Virus record (IMG/VR): IMGVR_UViG_3300017963_000062
Coordinates: 1-55,059 of that record
From: a virus
Direction: 5' to 3' (one strand)
DNA length: 55,059 nucleotides
The notes under the pieces were generated by a model. The model had not been told where the DNA came from. It made no database searches and saw only the letters and a list, made by a program, of their open reading frames with translations. Each line of letters opens with the position of its first letter. Position 1 is the stretch's first letter. A program made the translations under genes and the position numbers. Shown piece by piece: positions 39,730 to 48,252 of the stretch.

Positions 39730-40911
39730 TCAATCAAATTCCGTTGAAGACTCTATCAAAAAGTCGAGCCGCCCGAAATCATTATTTAACGCATTTCTTA
39801 CTGCAAGTTGAATACCCTTTTCATGCTCTTTGCTGACTGCCATATTCTTTAATTCTAGGAGTTTGCCAAGGACTTTTTTATTCATTTTGACTCTCTCCGT
39901 TGCTATGCATGTTTCTATAGTTTCATAGACACTTTTGTTAGCAGCAATGTATGCCTCTTTATTCAGAGATTCATCTGCAATCTTTGGAGCTTCTTTTTCT
40001 TCTTTCAACTTTTCCGGTGCCAACCTCCTTCTGACTGCCGGCTTTTTTTTCGGCTCTGGTTTTGACTCTGGTTTTGACTCTGGTGCAACTTCCTCTACAA
40101 CTGGCTGATGCGCAAGCATTTCCTGTAATTCCTCCTCGTTTGATTCATACATCTCATCTGCTTCAATAATCTGATCAATTTCCTTTTCATCAATCTTTTC
40201 ATGAGTATACTCAAATTCATCAATCCCATTTTTTCTTTGATGAGTAACTATAGCGGCGTCTGCATATGCAGCTTGGCCCATTTCTGAAGACATTGGAGCA
40301 GTCTTTAAAAGATCCAGCAGTACAGTCTTTTTTGCCATTGCGTCGAAACTGGTTTGCCAAGGGCCATCTTTTTTAAAAAATGACTTTGAATACTTCTTGG
40401 CATGGTGTTCTATCTTTTGTCGCGACCACACTTTGAAACCCACGCCGCCATTGTGCAACTTGAAAAGGGCATAGTACTTGACTGATTCTCCTTCAGAGTA
40501 TTCCGCTGGCTTGTGCTTTAGAGTCATGTCAAGACCGTACTCATACGCAAATTCATCGAATTCATACACTTCCATGGCATAGATGTTTTGGTATAAGCCT
40601 GTCCTCCTCGCTAATTCTAGTATACCTTTATACCCTAGTTGCAATTGACACTTGTCCTTGTAGGGTATCAGATATGCATGGCCAAGCGGGGTGTTTGGCT
40701 CCAGCCCTAGAGCTGCCAATTGCATCATGGCACCAAGAAATGACTCTCTGGTACAATACGATAGTTTTGGGTTTTGGCTAACAGCCGTTAAACATGCTCT
40801 AAGCATTCTGTCTGCTGTAATTGTTTTTGGAACCGCTTGGGCTATTTGGCCCTTCATTTGATTGATCTCTGTTCGCCTTTGATTCACCAAAGCCAATGTG
40901 TTGTTAGTCAT
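39730..40911 (-). CDS. recT: RecT-family single-strand annealing protein
   Basis: A 393-residue protein. FLGAMMQLAALGLEPNTPLG, HAYLIPYKDKCQLQLGYKG and ILELARRTGLY are the RecT core signature. Later WSRQKIEHHAKKYS and KTVLLDLLKTAPMS complete it. The C-terminal third adds a Lys/Pro/Glu-rich linker (PESKPESKPE) and a helical tail. Overlaps the nuclease gene by eight bases, forming a RecE/RecT-type pair for recombination and end repair. Confidence 0.93.
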   Translation of the reverse strand: MTNNTLALVNQRRTEINQMKGQIAQAVPKTITADRMLRACLTAVSQNPKLSYCTRESFLGAMMQLAALGLEPNTPLGHAYLIPYKDKCQLQLGYKGILELARRTGLYQNIYAMEVYEFDEFAYEYGLDMTLKHKPAEYSEGESVKYYALFKLHNGGVGFKVWSRQKIEHHAKKYSKSFFKKDGPWQTSFDAMAKKTVLLDLLKTAPMSSEMGQAAYADAAIVTHQRKNGIDEFEYTHEKIDEKEIDQIIEADEMYESNEEELQEMLAHQPVVEEVAPESKPESKPEPKKKPAVRRRLAPEKLKEEKEAPKIADESLNKEAYIAANKSVYETIETCIATERVKMNKKVLGKLLELKNMAVSKEHEKGIQLAVRNALNNDFGRLDFLIESSTEFD

Positions 40912-41821
40912 AATCTAATTCCTCCATCTCTTTTTCTAAATATTTTGGAAAATTAATCTTAATTTTTGAGTCGTAGCCTGGCCAATACTTCTTCTTTCTT
41001 CCTCTAGCCAGCTCTCCAAGATTTTTATGAACCAGCTTTGCACCAAGTTCTAAAAACTGATCGTCCAAAGTTACTACTCTATTGCAATAAGGTGCCTCTT
41101 TTTCGACAAAGATAAATTTCATTTCTGTACTAAAACCGAGGATATCCAATATATACTGGTAGTAGGCATATTGATAGTACAAAGGGTTCTTTCTATCACA
41201 TATTACACGCAATATAGAATGCTCATTTTCAAGATCAAACAATTTGCACGTCTTATAATCTCCTATCAAAATACTCTGTTCTTTCACTACTAAAAGATCC
41301 ATTTTACACTTCATTAAGATTCCGTACTTTGGATCTCTGGCAATGGCAACAAGCTCTGGATAAGCAAGCCCAAATTCTTGTTTAAACACTGGGTTCTTTT
41401 TAATTGACCAGCGCATATAGGTTATGCAGCTTTTTTCTTCGGCAGTAATTGCCTTGCAGCCACTCTCTTTTTCCCACTCATTTATGGCAGCTAATTTCTT
41501 TTCTCCGGTCAACTTCCCCCCTCTTGGCCCTTTAAAAACAGGCGCTTGGTGGTATAGCCTGTTGAACTTGTCCCAGTTTTCCATTGCCAAATGGAACATT
41601 GATCCAAACCGAAGAGCCTCGCTTTCTTCGTGCTTGTTCCTCAAATCAGAGAGCCTAAAGTGTTGGGGGGAAGGTAGCATCTTTTGTAGCTTTGAACGAC
41701 TGATTCCAGGACACTGGTCATTGAAATATATATCGTCAGACATATAGTATAAGCCTTTTAAGTCTTTTTTCGTGCAATAAGATAGCACATCTTGAATAGT
41801 CGCAAACGGGTGTATGTCCAT
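40904..41821 (-). CDS. RecE-like (exonuclease VIII C-terminal type) PD-(D/E)XK exonuclease
   Basis: A 305-residue protein. GISRSKLQKMLPSPQHFRL and RFGSMFHLAMENW are the N-terminal signatures; MKCKMDLLVVKEQSILIGDYKTCK carries the catalytic D..x..DYKT motif (Asp, Asp, Lys). Compared with E. coli RecE, only the nuclease part is present, as usual in phages. AAAGGAG upstream. Works with RecT on double-strand ends. Confidence 0.85.
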   Translation of the reverse strand: MDIHPFATIQDVLSYCTKKDLKGLYYMSDDIYFNDQCPGISRSKLQKMLPSPQHFRLSDLRNKHEESEALRFGSMFHLAMENWDKFNRLYHQAPVFKGPRGGKLTGEKKLAAINEWEKESGCKAITAEEKSCITYMRWSIKKNPVFKQEFGLAYPELVAIARDPKYGILMKCKMDLLVVKEQSILIGDYKTCKLFDLENEHSILRVICDRKNPLYYQYAYYQYILDILGFSTEMKFIFVEKEAPYCNRVVTLDDQFLELGAKLVHKNLGELARGRKKKYWPGYDSKIKINFPKYLEKEMEELDYD

Positions 41822-41908
41822 ATTTAAAACTCCTTTGACTAGGTGGAATCTCTAACCTTATTTTTTTCACAATACAACAAAAAAAAACACAAGAGGCCAA
41901 TAAAAAGC

Positions 41909-41914
41909 TATAAT
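41909..41914 (+). promoter_or_regulatory. Rightward -10 element with GTTTAAAC at the start site
   Basis: A perfect TATAAT, with no good -35. GTTTAAAC (41920-41927) covers the expected transcription start, as at 44447. Precedes the zinc-ribbon operon. Confidence 0.5.
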
Positions 41915-41953
41915 AAAGCGTTTAAACGATTACCAACAAATAGGAGCCACACA

Positions 41954-42307
41954 ATGTCTAGCACTTGCGAAGAGTTAAAAAATTGTCCTTGGTGTGGAGA
42001 AAAACCAGTATATATATTTCAGCAGCAAAGCAAAGAAGTGGAGCCACATAGCTTTAGCCTCAAGTGCCTTTTTGAACGATGTAGAGCCAACCCTCTTATT
42101 TCAAGCGGAAAAGGGTACACAAAAGCGCAAGTAACCAGGGTCTGGAATTCGTACTTAGACCTAGAGTATAAGAAAAAGCCAAAAGACCTAACTCGTTTTA
42201 ACGACGTTGTTAGTAAAAAAGAGTTGAAAGAAGCGCTTCAAGATGCTAATTGCTCGGATGAAGTTTGGATGAAGTACTTGCCAGACGAGCCATACAACGG
42301 GAGTTAA
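41954..42307 (+). CDS. Lar-like zinc ribbon protein (117 aa)
   Basis: ATG at 41954 after AGGAG; the longer frame starts before the promoter. KNCPWCGEKPVYIFQQQ, SLKCLFERC and GYTKAQVTRVWNSY form the Lar pattern (CxxC, C...C, and A...WN). Lar-type proteins alleviate restriction in Rac prophage. A similar gene occurs at 35.7 kb. C-terminal ~45 residues are specific. Confidence 0.6.
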   Translation: MSSTCEELKNCPWCGEKPVYIFQQQSKEVEPHSFSLKCLFERCRANPLISSGKGYTKAQVTRVWNSYLDLEYKKKPKDLTRFNDVVSKKELKEALQDANCSDEVWMKYLPDEPYNGS

Positions 42308-42308
42308 C

Positions 42309-43097
42309 ATGGACAATATGACCAAGAAAAAGGTTGAACTAGCAGACACTTTAAGGTTTGCCTATACGGACTATCTGAAGGACAGATATGGCAAAGTCAA
42401 ACCAATGAACATGCCGAAAAAATTTATTGAAGACCTATATCTTTTTATGTTTACGTGCTTCAAAAATTCAACCGAAAATTATAGGATTTCCGAGGCAGAA
42501 GTAGGGAAGATAGAGGCTTTCAAGGATAACATTTTGAAGCTTGTATATAGGCTTAAATCGATCTATGAATCACATGACAGTTTAAACGGTCGAGATAGGG
42601 TAGACGTACACTTGCAATCTTACGAAGTAGTACAGATATATGACTTTCTAGCTTTCTTTTATTCTTATCAAAAGGTTATGGATATCCCTGCAAACGGTGA
42701 AAATATTTTTTACGACATGTTTTACGTGTATATACCAGACTCACTTGGTATAGATCCTTACAAGTCAGACGAAAAAAAGTTGGAAGAGATCCGTTTTAAG
42801 TCTAAGTACAGGCATAACATGCCTATATATGATCACGAAGTAGCAGACTTCAGCGGCGCTATGTTTAAAATATTGTATGCAGAAGATAAGACCTTATCGA
42901 ACGTGGATCATAAAATTATTAGCACATTGTATAGTCGTTTTATGGATAAGTTGGAAAAAGAACAACACATGGATCGCCCAGAAAACGTTATGCCAATATT
43001 TGGAACGCCACATATTGCAGACGTTTTAGTTTCAAATTCAGATAAGTATGAGTCTATGTTTAGAACAAAAAAGACACTTGAGCCAAAAGACCATTAA
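42309..43097 (+). CDS. Unknown protein (262 aa)
   Basis: MDNMTKKKVELADTLRFAYT with GGAG five bases upstream. Helical, rich in aromatic residues and charge (NYRISEAEVGKIEAFKDN, LQSYEVVQIYDFLAFFY). Carries a GTTTAAAC site (42580) in coding. I recognise no family. Confidence 0.55.
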   Translation: MDNMTKKKVELADTLRFAYTDYLKDRYGKVKPMNMPKKFIEDLYLFMFTCFKNSTENYRISEAEVGKIEAFKDNILKLVYRLKSIYESHDSLNGRDRVDVHLQSYEVVQIYDFLAFFYSYQKVMDIPANGENIFYDMFYVYIPDSLGIDPYKSDEKKLEEIRFKSKYRHNMPIYDHEVADFSGAMFKILYAEDKTLSNVDHKIISTLYSRFMDKLEKEQHMDRPENVMPIFGTPHIADVLVSNSDKYESMFRTKKTLEPKDH

Positions 43098-43137
43098 TTG
43101 ATATCCTTTTTGCAAACCTAAAATACAGGATTGCAAA

Positions 43138-43422
43138 GTGAGCGACACAATTACTTTTGGTATTTCTGCAACGCCGCGAGAACATACCTATAATCTAGAA
43201 ACAAGGTATTCCAAGCAGCCACAATCTTTTTCAAAAAAAAGTAAATTGGCGGCCTTTTGTGCATCTCAAGGGTGCATTAGCTTGTCCGAAGAAATATATT
43301 CTGTTGTTGGTTTGGAATACGCTGTGCGCAAAGATGTAAATAAATCTACGGTTGATTGCCCAGATTGCGGATATGCTCTTTTTTGGTCAAAGCGATGGAC
43401 TAAAAAAGGGGATCTAAAATAA
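43138..43422 (+). CDS. Small zinc-ribbon-like protein with GTG start (94 aa)
   Basis: Starts MSDTITFGISATPREHTYN after AGGATTGCAAA. AAFCASQGCISL and VDCPDCGYALFW may form a zinc site. The end overlaps the convergent lysis gene by 23 bases. Confidence 0.5.
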   Translation: MSDTITFGISATPREHTYNLETRYSKQPQSFSKKSKLAAFCASQGCISLSEEIYSVVGLEYAVRKDVNKSTVDCPDCGYALFWSKRWTKKGDLK

Positions 43423-43813
43423 CGACAAGATCATTTCTAGAGTTGTGCGGCCTTATCCGTATGTATGCATTTTGTATTATTGCGTCATTTATCGTTCTAG
43501 TTACACTTGTTCCTCCTCCCGCTTCAATCATCAAATCAGCGGTCAAACCAATGGCAACATGCTTTATTCTTTCTTTGTCGCCAAAAAAAAGGAGATAACC
43601 CAAGTCGCAATGTTTTTTTATCTCTCCATGCTTTAAAAAATATCTATATAGACTGTTTGCAGTTTGGTCGCCTGGTGGATCTTTGCCAAAAGATGCTAGA
43701 TATTCTTGGGCAAATCCAGAACAATCGAATCCATTTATTGGGTCATCTCCTCCCCAGATGTAAGGAGTCCCAACAAATTGCAATAAATAATCTCTAATTA
43801 TTTTATGATACAT
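43400..43813 (-). CDS. NlpC/P60 endopeptidase, likely endolysin (137 aa)
   Basis: GTPYIWGGDDPINGFDCSGF (Cys31) and RIKHVAIGL (His85) are the catalytic motifs of NlpC/P60. The protein is short, with no signal peptide, and would need a holin. It would cut peptide stems of peptidoglycan (gamma-D-Glu-mDAP bond in the family). It is the third of three coupled leftward genes. Confidence 0.8.
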   Translation of the reverse strand: MYHKIIRDYLLQFVGTPYIWGGDDPINGFDCSGFAQEYLASFGKDPPGDQTANSLYRYFLKHGEIKKHCDLGYLLFFGDKERIKHVAIGLTADLMIEAGGGTSVTRTINDAIIQNAYIRIRPHNSRNDLVVILDPLF

Positions 43814-44135
43814 TTTTAAGCTCTTTAAAGTTTTTTATGGCTTCTATCATCCCGCAAACTATATCTATAATGTTTTCAATGAAAAATTCCAAATCATTAT
43901 CTTTTAAATCAAATTCCTGTTTTACATATAAAACAAGGTTACCCATTTGTTCGGCGTTCATACTTTCTATTTCGCCCTTAACATTCTGTATCCCAGATAC
44001 AGCTGCTGCAAGTTTTGGCAACACAGATTTAAAATGAATAATGTCGCTGATTGAAATCTTTCCATCTTCCAACGATGATTCTATAGCCTTTATCATGTGG
44101 CAGCCAAAGCTAACCACGTCTTTTGTATCTTTCAT
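43803..44135 (-). CDS. Unknown helical protein of the lysis unit (110 aa)
   Basis: MKDTKDVVSFGCHMIKAIES, wholly helical, no membrane segment. ATGA coupling to the upstream membrane protein and overlap with the endopeptidase gene suggest a shared function such as regulation of lysis (inference). Confidence 0.5.
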   Translation of the reverse strand: MKDTKDVVSFGCHMIKAIESSLEDGKISISDIIHFKSVLPKLAAAVSGIQNVKGEIESMNAEQMGNLVLYVKQEFDLKDNDLEFFIENIIDIVCGMIEAIKNFKELKNVS

Positions 44136-44383
44136 TTTTTTGACCTTTCTATGTTTTCTTTTATAAATATCAAAGAGGCTTCTATTTTTGCAAGTCGTTC
44201 AGTTATGGAATCCATTTTTTGAGATAGTTTTTCTTGTGTACTTTTTTGGCTTTTGACCGTCATGGCATTAATTTCGGACGTTTTTTTTAAATCTAGAACC
44301 CAGGACACAGCAAACCATCCGAGAACAATAAAACTTAGAGGCACCATTGTTTTGTTTGTTATTTCCAATATCTTATCTGGCAT
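44132..44383 (-). CDS. Small single-TM protein, holin-like candidate (83 aa)
   Basis: MPDKILEITNKTMVPLSFIVLGWFAVSWVLDL: one membrane segment near residues 12-30, then a coiled coil to the C-terminus. Position before the NlpC/P60 gene suggests a holin or spanin-type role. One TM with a long helix also fits an i-spanin. GAGGTG upstream. Confidence 0.5.
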   Translation of the reverse strand: MPDKILEITNKTMVPLSFIVLGWFAVSWVLDLKKTSEINAMTVKSQKSTQEKLSQKMDSITERLAKIEASLIFIKENIERSKK

Positions 44384-44414
44384 TTTGCACCTCGTTTAAA
44401 CATAATATTATCTG

Positions 44415-44443
44415 TTGACTGGTTTTATTTATGTTATCATAAT
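44415..44443 (+). promoter_or_regulatory. Rightward promoter between two GTTTAAAC sites
   Basis: TTGACT (44415-44420), 17-base spacer, CATAAT (44438-44443). GTTTAAAC at 44394 and at 44447; the second covers the expected start site. Drives the 44.5-45.3 kb genes. Confidence 0.6.
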
Positions 44444-44481
44444 TGCGTTTAAACTTTCACTTCATGTCATGAGGTAACAAC

Positions 44482-45051
44482 ATGTCAACAGAACAAACAT
44501 TAGACTCGGTCAACAATTCGCACGTTGGTGTAAATCAATCCGTTCCTGCATGGGCAACGGGACAAAAAGAAGTTATGGATATTCAGCATTCAGCCAGGAA
44601 CGACAAATATTCTGAATTGTCCTTCCAGAATGCGATTGTGAACCAAAATCTTCAAAACCAGTCGGCTCTTGATGAGCTAAACAACAGCAGAGCGCTTAAC
44701 ATGGCCTTCCGTGGTGCGTTGATGGAAAGACTTGTTAAACTTGATCCCCTCGATGCAGCTAGCGTTGGACAACTTCAAAAATCTTCTGCAAATGGTGATA
44801 TCCTTGCTCTTATGTCCCAGCTAAGCGGGTCGCAGATGGGAGCCAAAATAGCACAGTCTACACCTCCAACTAGTGCTGCTGACACAGGTTTTTCTAACTT
44901 GCTGGCAATGCAGAATACTCTCAATTCTCAAAACTATAGCAACAACGCAACAAACAGCTCTTTGGCGGCTTTAAATGCAGCCCTTTCGACGATTGTTATG
45001 CGCAACGCAACTAATGGGCCTGTTAATGCTGGTCCTGTTGGGACTCCATAA
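44482..45051 (+). CDS. Unknown Asn/Ala/Gln-rich protein (189 aa)
   Basis: MSTEQTLDSVNNSHVGVNQS with GAGG upstream. Low-complexity, rich in Asn, Ala, Gln and Ser, with a helical middle (FRGALMERLVKLDPLDA). No cysteine or membrane segment. Could be a virion or ejected protein; no family recognised. Confidence 0.55.
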   Translation: MSTEQTLDSVNNSHVGVNQSVPAWATGQKEVMDIQHSARNDKYSELSFQNAIVNQNLQNQSALDELNNSRALNMAFRGALMERLVKLDPLDAASVGQLQKSSANGDILALMSQLSGSQMGAKIAQSTPPTSAADTGFSNLLAMQNTLNSQNYSNNATNSSLAALNAALSTIVMRNATNGPVNAGPVGTP

Positions 45052-45062
45052 AAGGAATTTAA

Positions 45063-45290
45063 ATGTCTGATTTCGATATCGTGAAAGAAAATGATGCTAA
45101 CTTGGAGTTAGGTTTTGAGGCGATTGAAAAAGAGCTTCAAGAGATAAGAAAAGCATACAGAGACAAGCGTTCGCAAATCTTGACGGCTTTCGAACAAGAC
45201 CAAAAAAGAGATGCAATCAACTTGTCAAAGTTGGGTGAAGTTCTTGAAGCCATGAGGCCAAAAATAGAACCGCAAAAGTCTAAAATTTAG
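45063..45290 (+). CDS. Small coiled-coil protein (75 aa)
   Basis: MSDFDIVKENDANLELGFEA, AAAGGA upstream; Lys/Glu coiled coil. Ends before a strong terminator, so it closes the unit with the previous gene. Function unknown. Confidence 0.55.
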   Translation: MSDFDIVKENDANLELGFEAIEKELQEIRKAYRDKRSQILTAFEQDQKRDAINLSKLGEVLEAMRPKIEPQKSKI

Positions 45291-45319
45291 CATCAAATCA
45301 GCTACGACAAGAAGCCGAC

Positions 45320-45352
45320 TTACTTATATGAGTCGGCTTTTTGTCATATTAA
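45320..45352 (+). terminator. Rho-independent terminator of the 44.5-kb unit
   Basis: AAGCCGACT, ten-base loop, AGTCGGCTTTTTGTC. Nine pairs and a T-run. Confidence 0.85.
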
Positions 45353-45355
45353 CCG

Positions 45356-45384
45356 TTGACATTCCAACCTTGCATGCATATACA
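45356..45384 (+). promoter_or_regulatory. Promoter of the exported-paralogue pair
   Basis: TTGACA (45356-45361), 17-base spacer, TATACA (45379-45384). Supports a start at 45426 for the next gene, because an ATG at 45384 would precede the transcript. Confidence 0.7.
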
Positions 45385-45425
45385 TGTTTATGTATATTTT
45401 TTACTCACAGAAAGGAATGTTTTTT

Positions 45426-46034
45426 ATGAAAAAAATCGTCATGGCCCTTATGGCCCTAGTTTTTGTCGAGTCCTCGGCTTACTCCACATGCACTACAAAA
45501 TGCATAACAAGAGATCCATTTAGCGGCAGGTGTTTGATTAAAACAAAAGTGTGTGGTGTCTCGATTAAAGGCATTCAAGAGGAGCTTGAAAAAGGTTGGC
45601 ACAAGTTAGAATCTGCTTGGCACGATCTTTATGCAACAGCAATACCGGAACACTTGCGCGATGTAATTAATAACTACCCTGTTACAATTATTGGCTCAGC
45701 TTTTGGCGGTGTTCAAGGTCATGTTTTTGGTCAGTGGTTTGACCACTATATAACGAGAGCAGTCCTTAGACTTGAAAGGACAAAGAAAGTCATATTGCAA
45801 TTTGAGGATTGGAAATCATCAATCATATGGGAAGGCTATGTTATTGCTACAGGCAGGCAGTTGGCTGCTGTTGGAACATCGAAAGAAATGAATATGCCAA
45901 TGCTCGATGGTATTGACAAGCAGTACGAAGAATTTCTAGATTGCATGGGCCATGCCACTGATCCGGTGGGGGCTAGACAATACTGCCTGCAACCTTTAGA
46001 ATTCGAAGCCATGAGATTGGTCTATAAACTTTGA
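45426..46034 (+). CDS. Exported protein with Sec signal (202 aa), paralogue of the next gene
   Basis: MKKIVMALMALVFVESSAYS signal peptide, then a Cys-rich start (CTTKC, GRCLIK, VCG). C-terminal part: GYVIATGRQLAAVGTSKE and YEEFLDC ... QYCLQPLEF. This matches the next gene in GxVxAxGRxLxxVxTxK and in the paired cysteines, so they are tandem paralogues. Would fold in the periplasm. Possible superinfection-exclusion or receptor-blocking role (inference). Confidence 0.7.
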   Translation: MKKIVMALMALVFVESSAYSTCTTKCITRDPFSGRCLIKTKVCGVSIKGIQEELEKGWHKLESAWHDLYATAIPEHLRDVINNYPVTIIGSAFGGVQGHVFGQWFDHYITRAVLRLERTKKVILQFEDWKSSIIWEGYVIATGRQLAAVGTSKEMNMPMLDGIDKQYEEFLDCMGHATDPVGARQYCLQPLEFEAMRLVYKL

Positions 46035-46044
46035 GGTTAAAAAA

Positions 46045-46533
46045 ATGAGACTTTTGATAATTGCTGCTTTATTGTGCTCATGTGTCAATGACAAGAATTC
46101 AGAATACAAGAAAAGAGATCCAAGGTATTGGGAAATGACCGAATATCTATCAAAGGAATCCGCAAAAATTGCGGATTCATGGTTTCTTGAAACAGGGACA
46201 GAGTCAGAAACGATTAAAAATATAACAGTTGTATACCCTGTTTCGTTGTATGCTGAGATCTTTGAAAAAAAGCCAATCAAAACATTGAAGCAAGAATACA
46301 ATTATGCTTTCGAAAACATCCACGGCTGGCTTGTGATATCAACAGAATATCATAAGAAAGGTTTTGTTGCTGCATTTGGCAGAACGCTACAGATGGTCAC
46401 AACAAAGGACACGCCAACAGTTATAAGGGAAATTGAGTTGCTTTATAGCGATTATGTAACTTGCATTAACTCGGACAAGCAACACTGCTTGAAGGATCTC
46501 GAAGAGAGTTTGATAAAGTTTCAATACCAATAG
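46045..46533 (+). CDS. Lipoprotein paralogue of the preceding exported protein (162 aa)
   Basis: MRLLIIAALLCSC: lipobox LLCSC. C-terminal GFVAAFGRTLQMVTTKD and YSDYVTC...QHCLKDLE align with the previous gene. The pair would thus be one soluble and one membrane-anchored form. Own GAGG site, shared promoter, strong terminator after it. Confidence 0.7.
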   Translation: MRLLIIAALLCSCVNDKNSEYKKRDPRYWEMTEYLSKESAKIADSWFLETGTESETIKNITVVYPVSLYAEIFEKKPIKTLKQEYNYAFENIHGWLVISTEYHKKGFVAAFGRTLQMVTTKDTPTVIREIELLYSDYVTCINSDKQHCLKDLEESLIKFQYQ

Positions 46534-46539
46534 AAAGAA

Positions 46540-46565
46540 TCCCCTAGAGATAGGGGATTTTTTTT
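46540..46565. terminator. Bidirectional terminator between convergent operons
   Basis: AATCCCCTA, GAGA loop, TAGGGGATT then TTTTTT on the + strand; the minus strand also ends in T-rich sequence. Serves both the lipoprotein gene and the fibre gene. Confidence 0.8.
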
Positions 46566-48252
46566 AGTTGCATAGTGCCTGTGGAGCGTCTGCCTGTGAG
46601 CAAATCCATTGTTTTTGCATTTCTATGATTTCTTGTTGTTCTTGAATGGCTTTAGTCAATACAGGGATCAACTTTGTTTTTGACACGCTCATCGGTGTAT
46701 CAACGGTACTTTTTGGATCTCCATAAACAGCATCTGGGAAAACATTCATTAGCTCTTGAGCAATAAATCCAATTTCCTTTTCATCTGTTTTTTTCCAAGC
46801 AAATTCACGAACATTGATTTTTTTAACGACCGACAAGCCGCCAGTATACTCTATAATATCTTTCTTCAGCCGTTCGTCAGATGTCGCAGCCCAACTATTT
46901 GTAACAAGTGTTACGCCTGTTCCAGTCTGTCTTACAATATCAAAATTTCCATCGCCATTGTTTCTCCCAAAATGCCATTCATTGCCAGATGCATCTTGGG
47001 AGACATATGCCAGACCGAGCGAGCTGTTTCCGTTCTGAACTGTTATATCTCCAAAAAACAAGAACCCCCCGTCACCTGTTGTAAATTCAAGTTTACCCGT
47101 CCCAGTACTCCGATTTTGAATAGCACTCTGTAAGGTTGTACCTTCATAAAATTGGATTGCACCATTAACGTTCGTTGCTTCAGTACCCCTAATCTGAAGA
47201 GCTGACCGAGAACCGCCCACGATGTCTAGTAAGGTCGAGTGAGAGCCAACATTATTTGGTGAGTCACCAATACCAATTGCACCACTTGAGTCTACTGTTA
47301 ACCTTTGTAAGTCGTTTGTAAACAACCTCATTTCATTGTTCGGAAAGTTATATTGTATTCTCCCTTTCCTCCCATTGCCAACGCCTGCCGTTCCAAAATT
47401 TAAAGCTCCAGTTGTAGTGCTTGCAATTGTTACTCCTGCTTCTGAGCCACTACCAGAAAATACACCTTCATCTGCACCAGCATCTGGCGTAAAACTTGTT
47501 GGTATGCCATTACTTGAATGAAACAAGCCTAACGGCAACAACGTGTTAAGACCAACTTTACCATTGCCAAGGACGGTTAAAGCATTGACTGCTGTCCCGT
47601 CAGTCTTTGTTCTAATTTGTATTTTTGATGTATCCGAATCAATTCTTGAGTCTATGTATGCAGTGGTGGCTCCGTTATTGTTGTACCATATCCCTAACCC
47701 GTGTGTCGTATTTGAGGCAGTCCCAAACAGTATTCCATCTGTATACGTTGATGATGAGCTGGAAAGTAAATTAAGTTTTGTTTGAGGAGTTAAACCTAGT
47801 CCAACCTCCCCGCTTGTATCAATCAATATGCCTTTGGTTGTGGTTGTACCAGCAGCTGCACCAGAACTATTAGTTAGATAAAGGTCGGTTGATCCACTGG
47901 GAATTCCGATTTTGTATTCGGCTACTGCAGCCGTGTGCATCCTTATAAGGTTTCCATTGCCTGTTGTAGTGTATGTTTCTATTTTTTCAGTTGGTACGGC
48001 GGTTCCAACACCTAAATTTCCATTTGATCCTTCCATAAAAAATGCATTAATCAGAGTGTCTGACTCGATTCTAAAATCAGCATCAGCGCCGCTTTCGTTA
48101 AAGATAGTTGAGCTATCAACTGTAAAATCACCGCTGCCGATCTCAATATACTGCTCCATTTTCCTTTTTTGGCTCGTTTCGTAGCTTTGAGAAAGAACGA
48201 AATCAGACCTAAAAAATAAAAGCACACAAAATAACACATAAAAAAACTTCAT
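46564..48252 (-). CDS. Fibre protein with C-terminal S74 intramolecular chaperone and N-terminal signal peptide
   Basis: Start at MKFFYVLFCVLLFF with GGAGG nine bases upstream and TAATG overlap; the protein is 562 residues. The first ~24 residues look like a Sec signal (…FVLSQS). The middle is Gly/Ser/Thr-rich beta repeats (GNLGVGTAVPTEKIE, GKVGLNTLLPLGLFH). The end is a peptidase S74 domain: ATSDERLKKDIIEYTGG with the catalytic Ser, REFAWKKT, GFIAQELMNVFPDAV. S74 domains trimerise the fibre then cut themselves off. A signal peptide on such a protein is unexpected in a phage tail operon. Confidence 0.85.
   Translation of the reverse strand: MKFFYVLFCVLLFFRSDFVLSQSYETSQKRKMEQYIEIGSGDFTVDSSTIFNESGADADFRIESDTLINAFFMEGSNGNLGVGTAVPTEKIETYTTTGNGNLIRMHTAAVAEYKIGIPSGSTDLYLTNSSGAAAGTTTTKGILIDTSGEVGLGLTPQTKLNLLSSSSSTYTDGILFGTASNTTHGLGIWYNNNGATTAYIDSRIDSDTSKIQIRTKTDGTAVNALTVLGNGKVGLNTLLPLGLFHSSNGIPTSFTPDAGADEGVFSGSGSEAGVTIASTTTGALNFGTAGVGNGRKGRIQYNFPNNEMRLFTNDLQRLTVDSSGAIGIGDSPNNVGSHSTLLDIVGGSRSALQIRGTEATNVNGAIQFYEGTTLQSAIQNRSTGTGKLEFTTGDGGFLFFGDITVQNGNSSLGLAYVSQDASGNEWHFGRNNGDGNFDIVRQTGTGVTLVTNSWAATSDERLKKDIIEYTGGLSVVKKINVREFAWKKTDEKEIGFIAQELMNVFPDAVYGDPKSTVDTPMSVSKTKLIPVLTKAIQEQQEIIEMQKQWICSQADAPQALCN

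Noticed and set aside
39447-39737. 96-residue minus-strand frame between recT and the initiator gene
   Set aside because: It spans a strong terminator and a G8/T-run, has no ribosome site and overlaps the recT end.
46564-48252. Diversity-generating retroelement acting on the fibre gene
   Set aside because: No reverse transcriptase and no variable/template repeat pair were seen.
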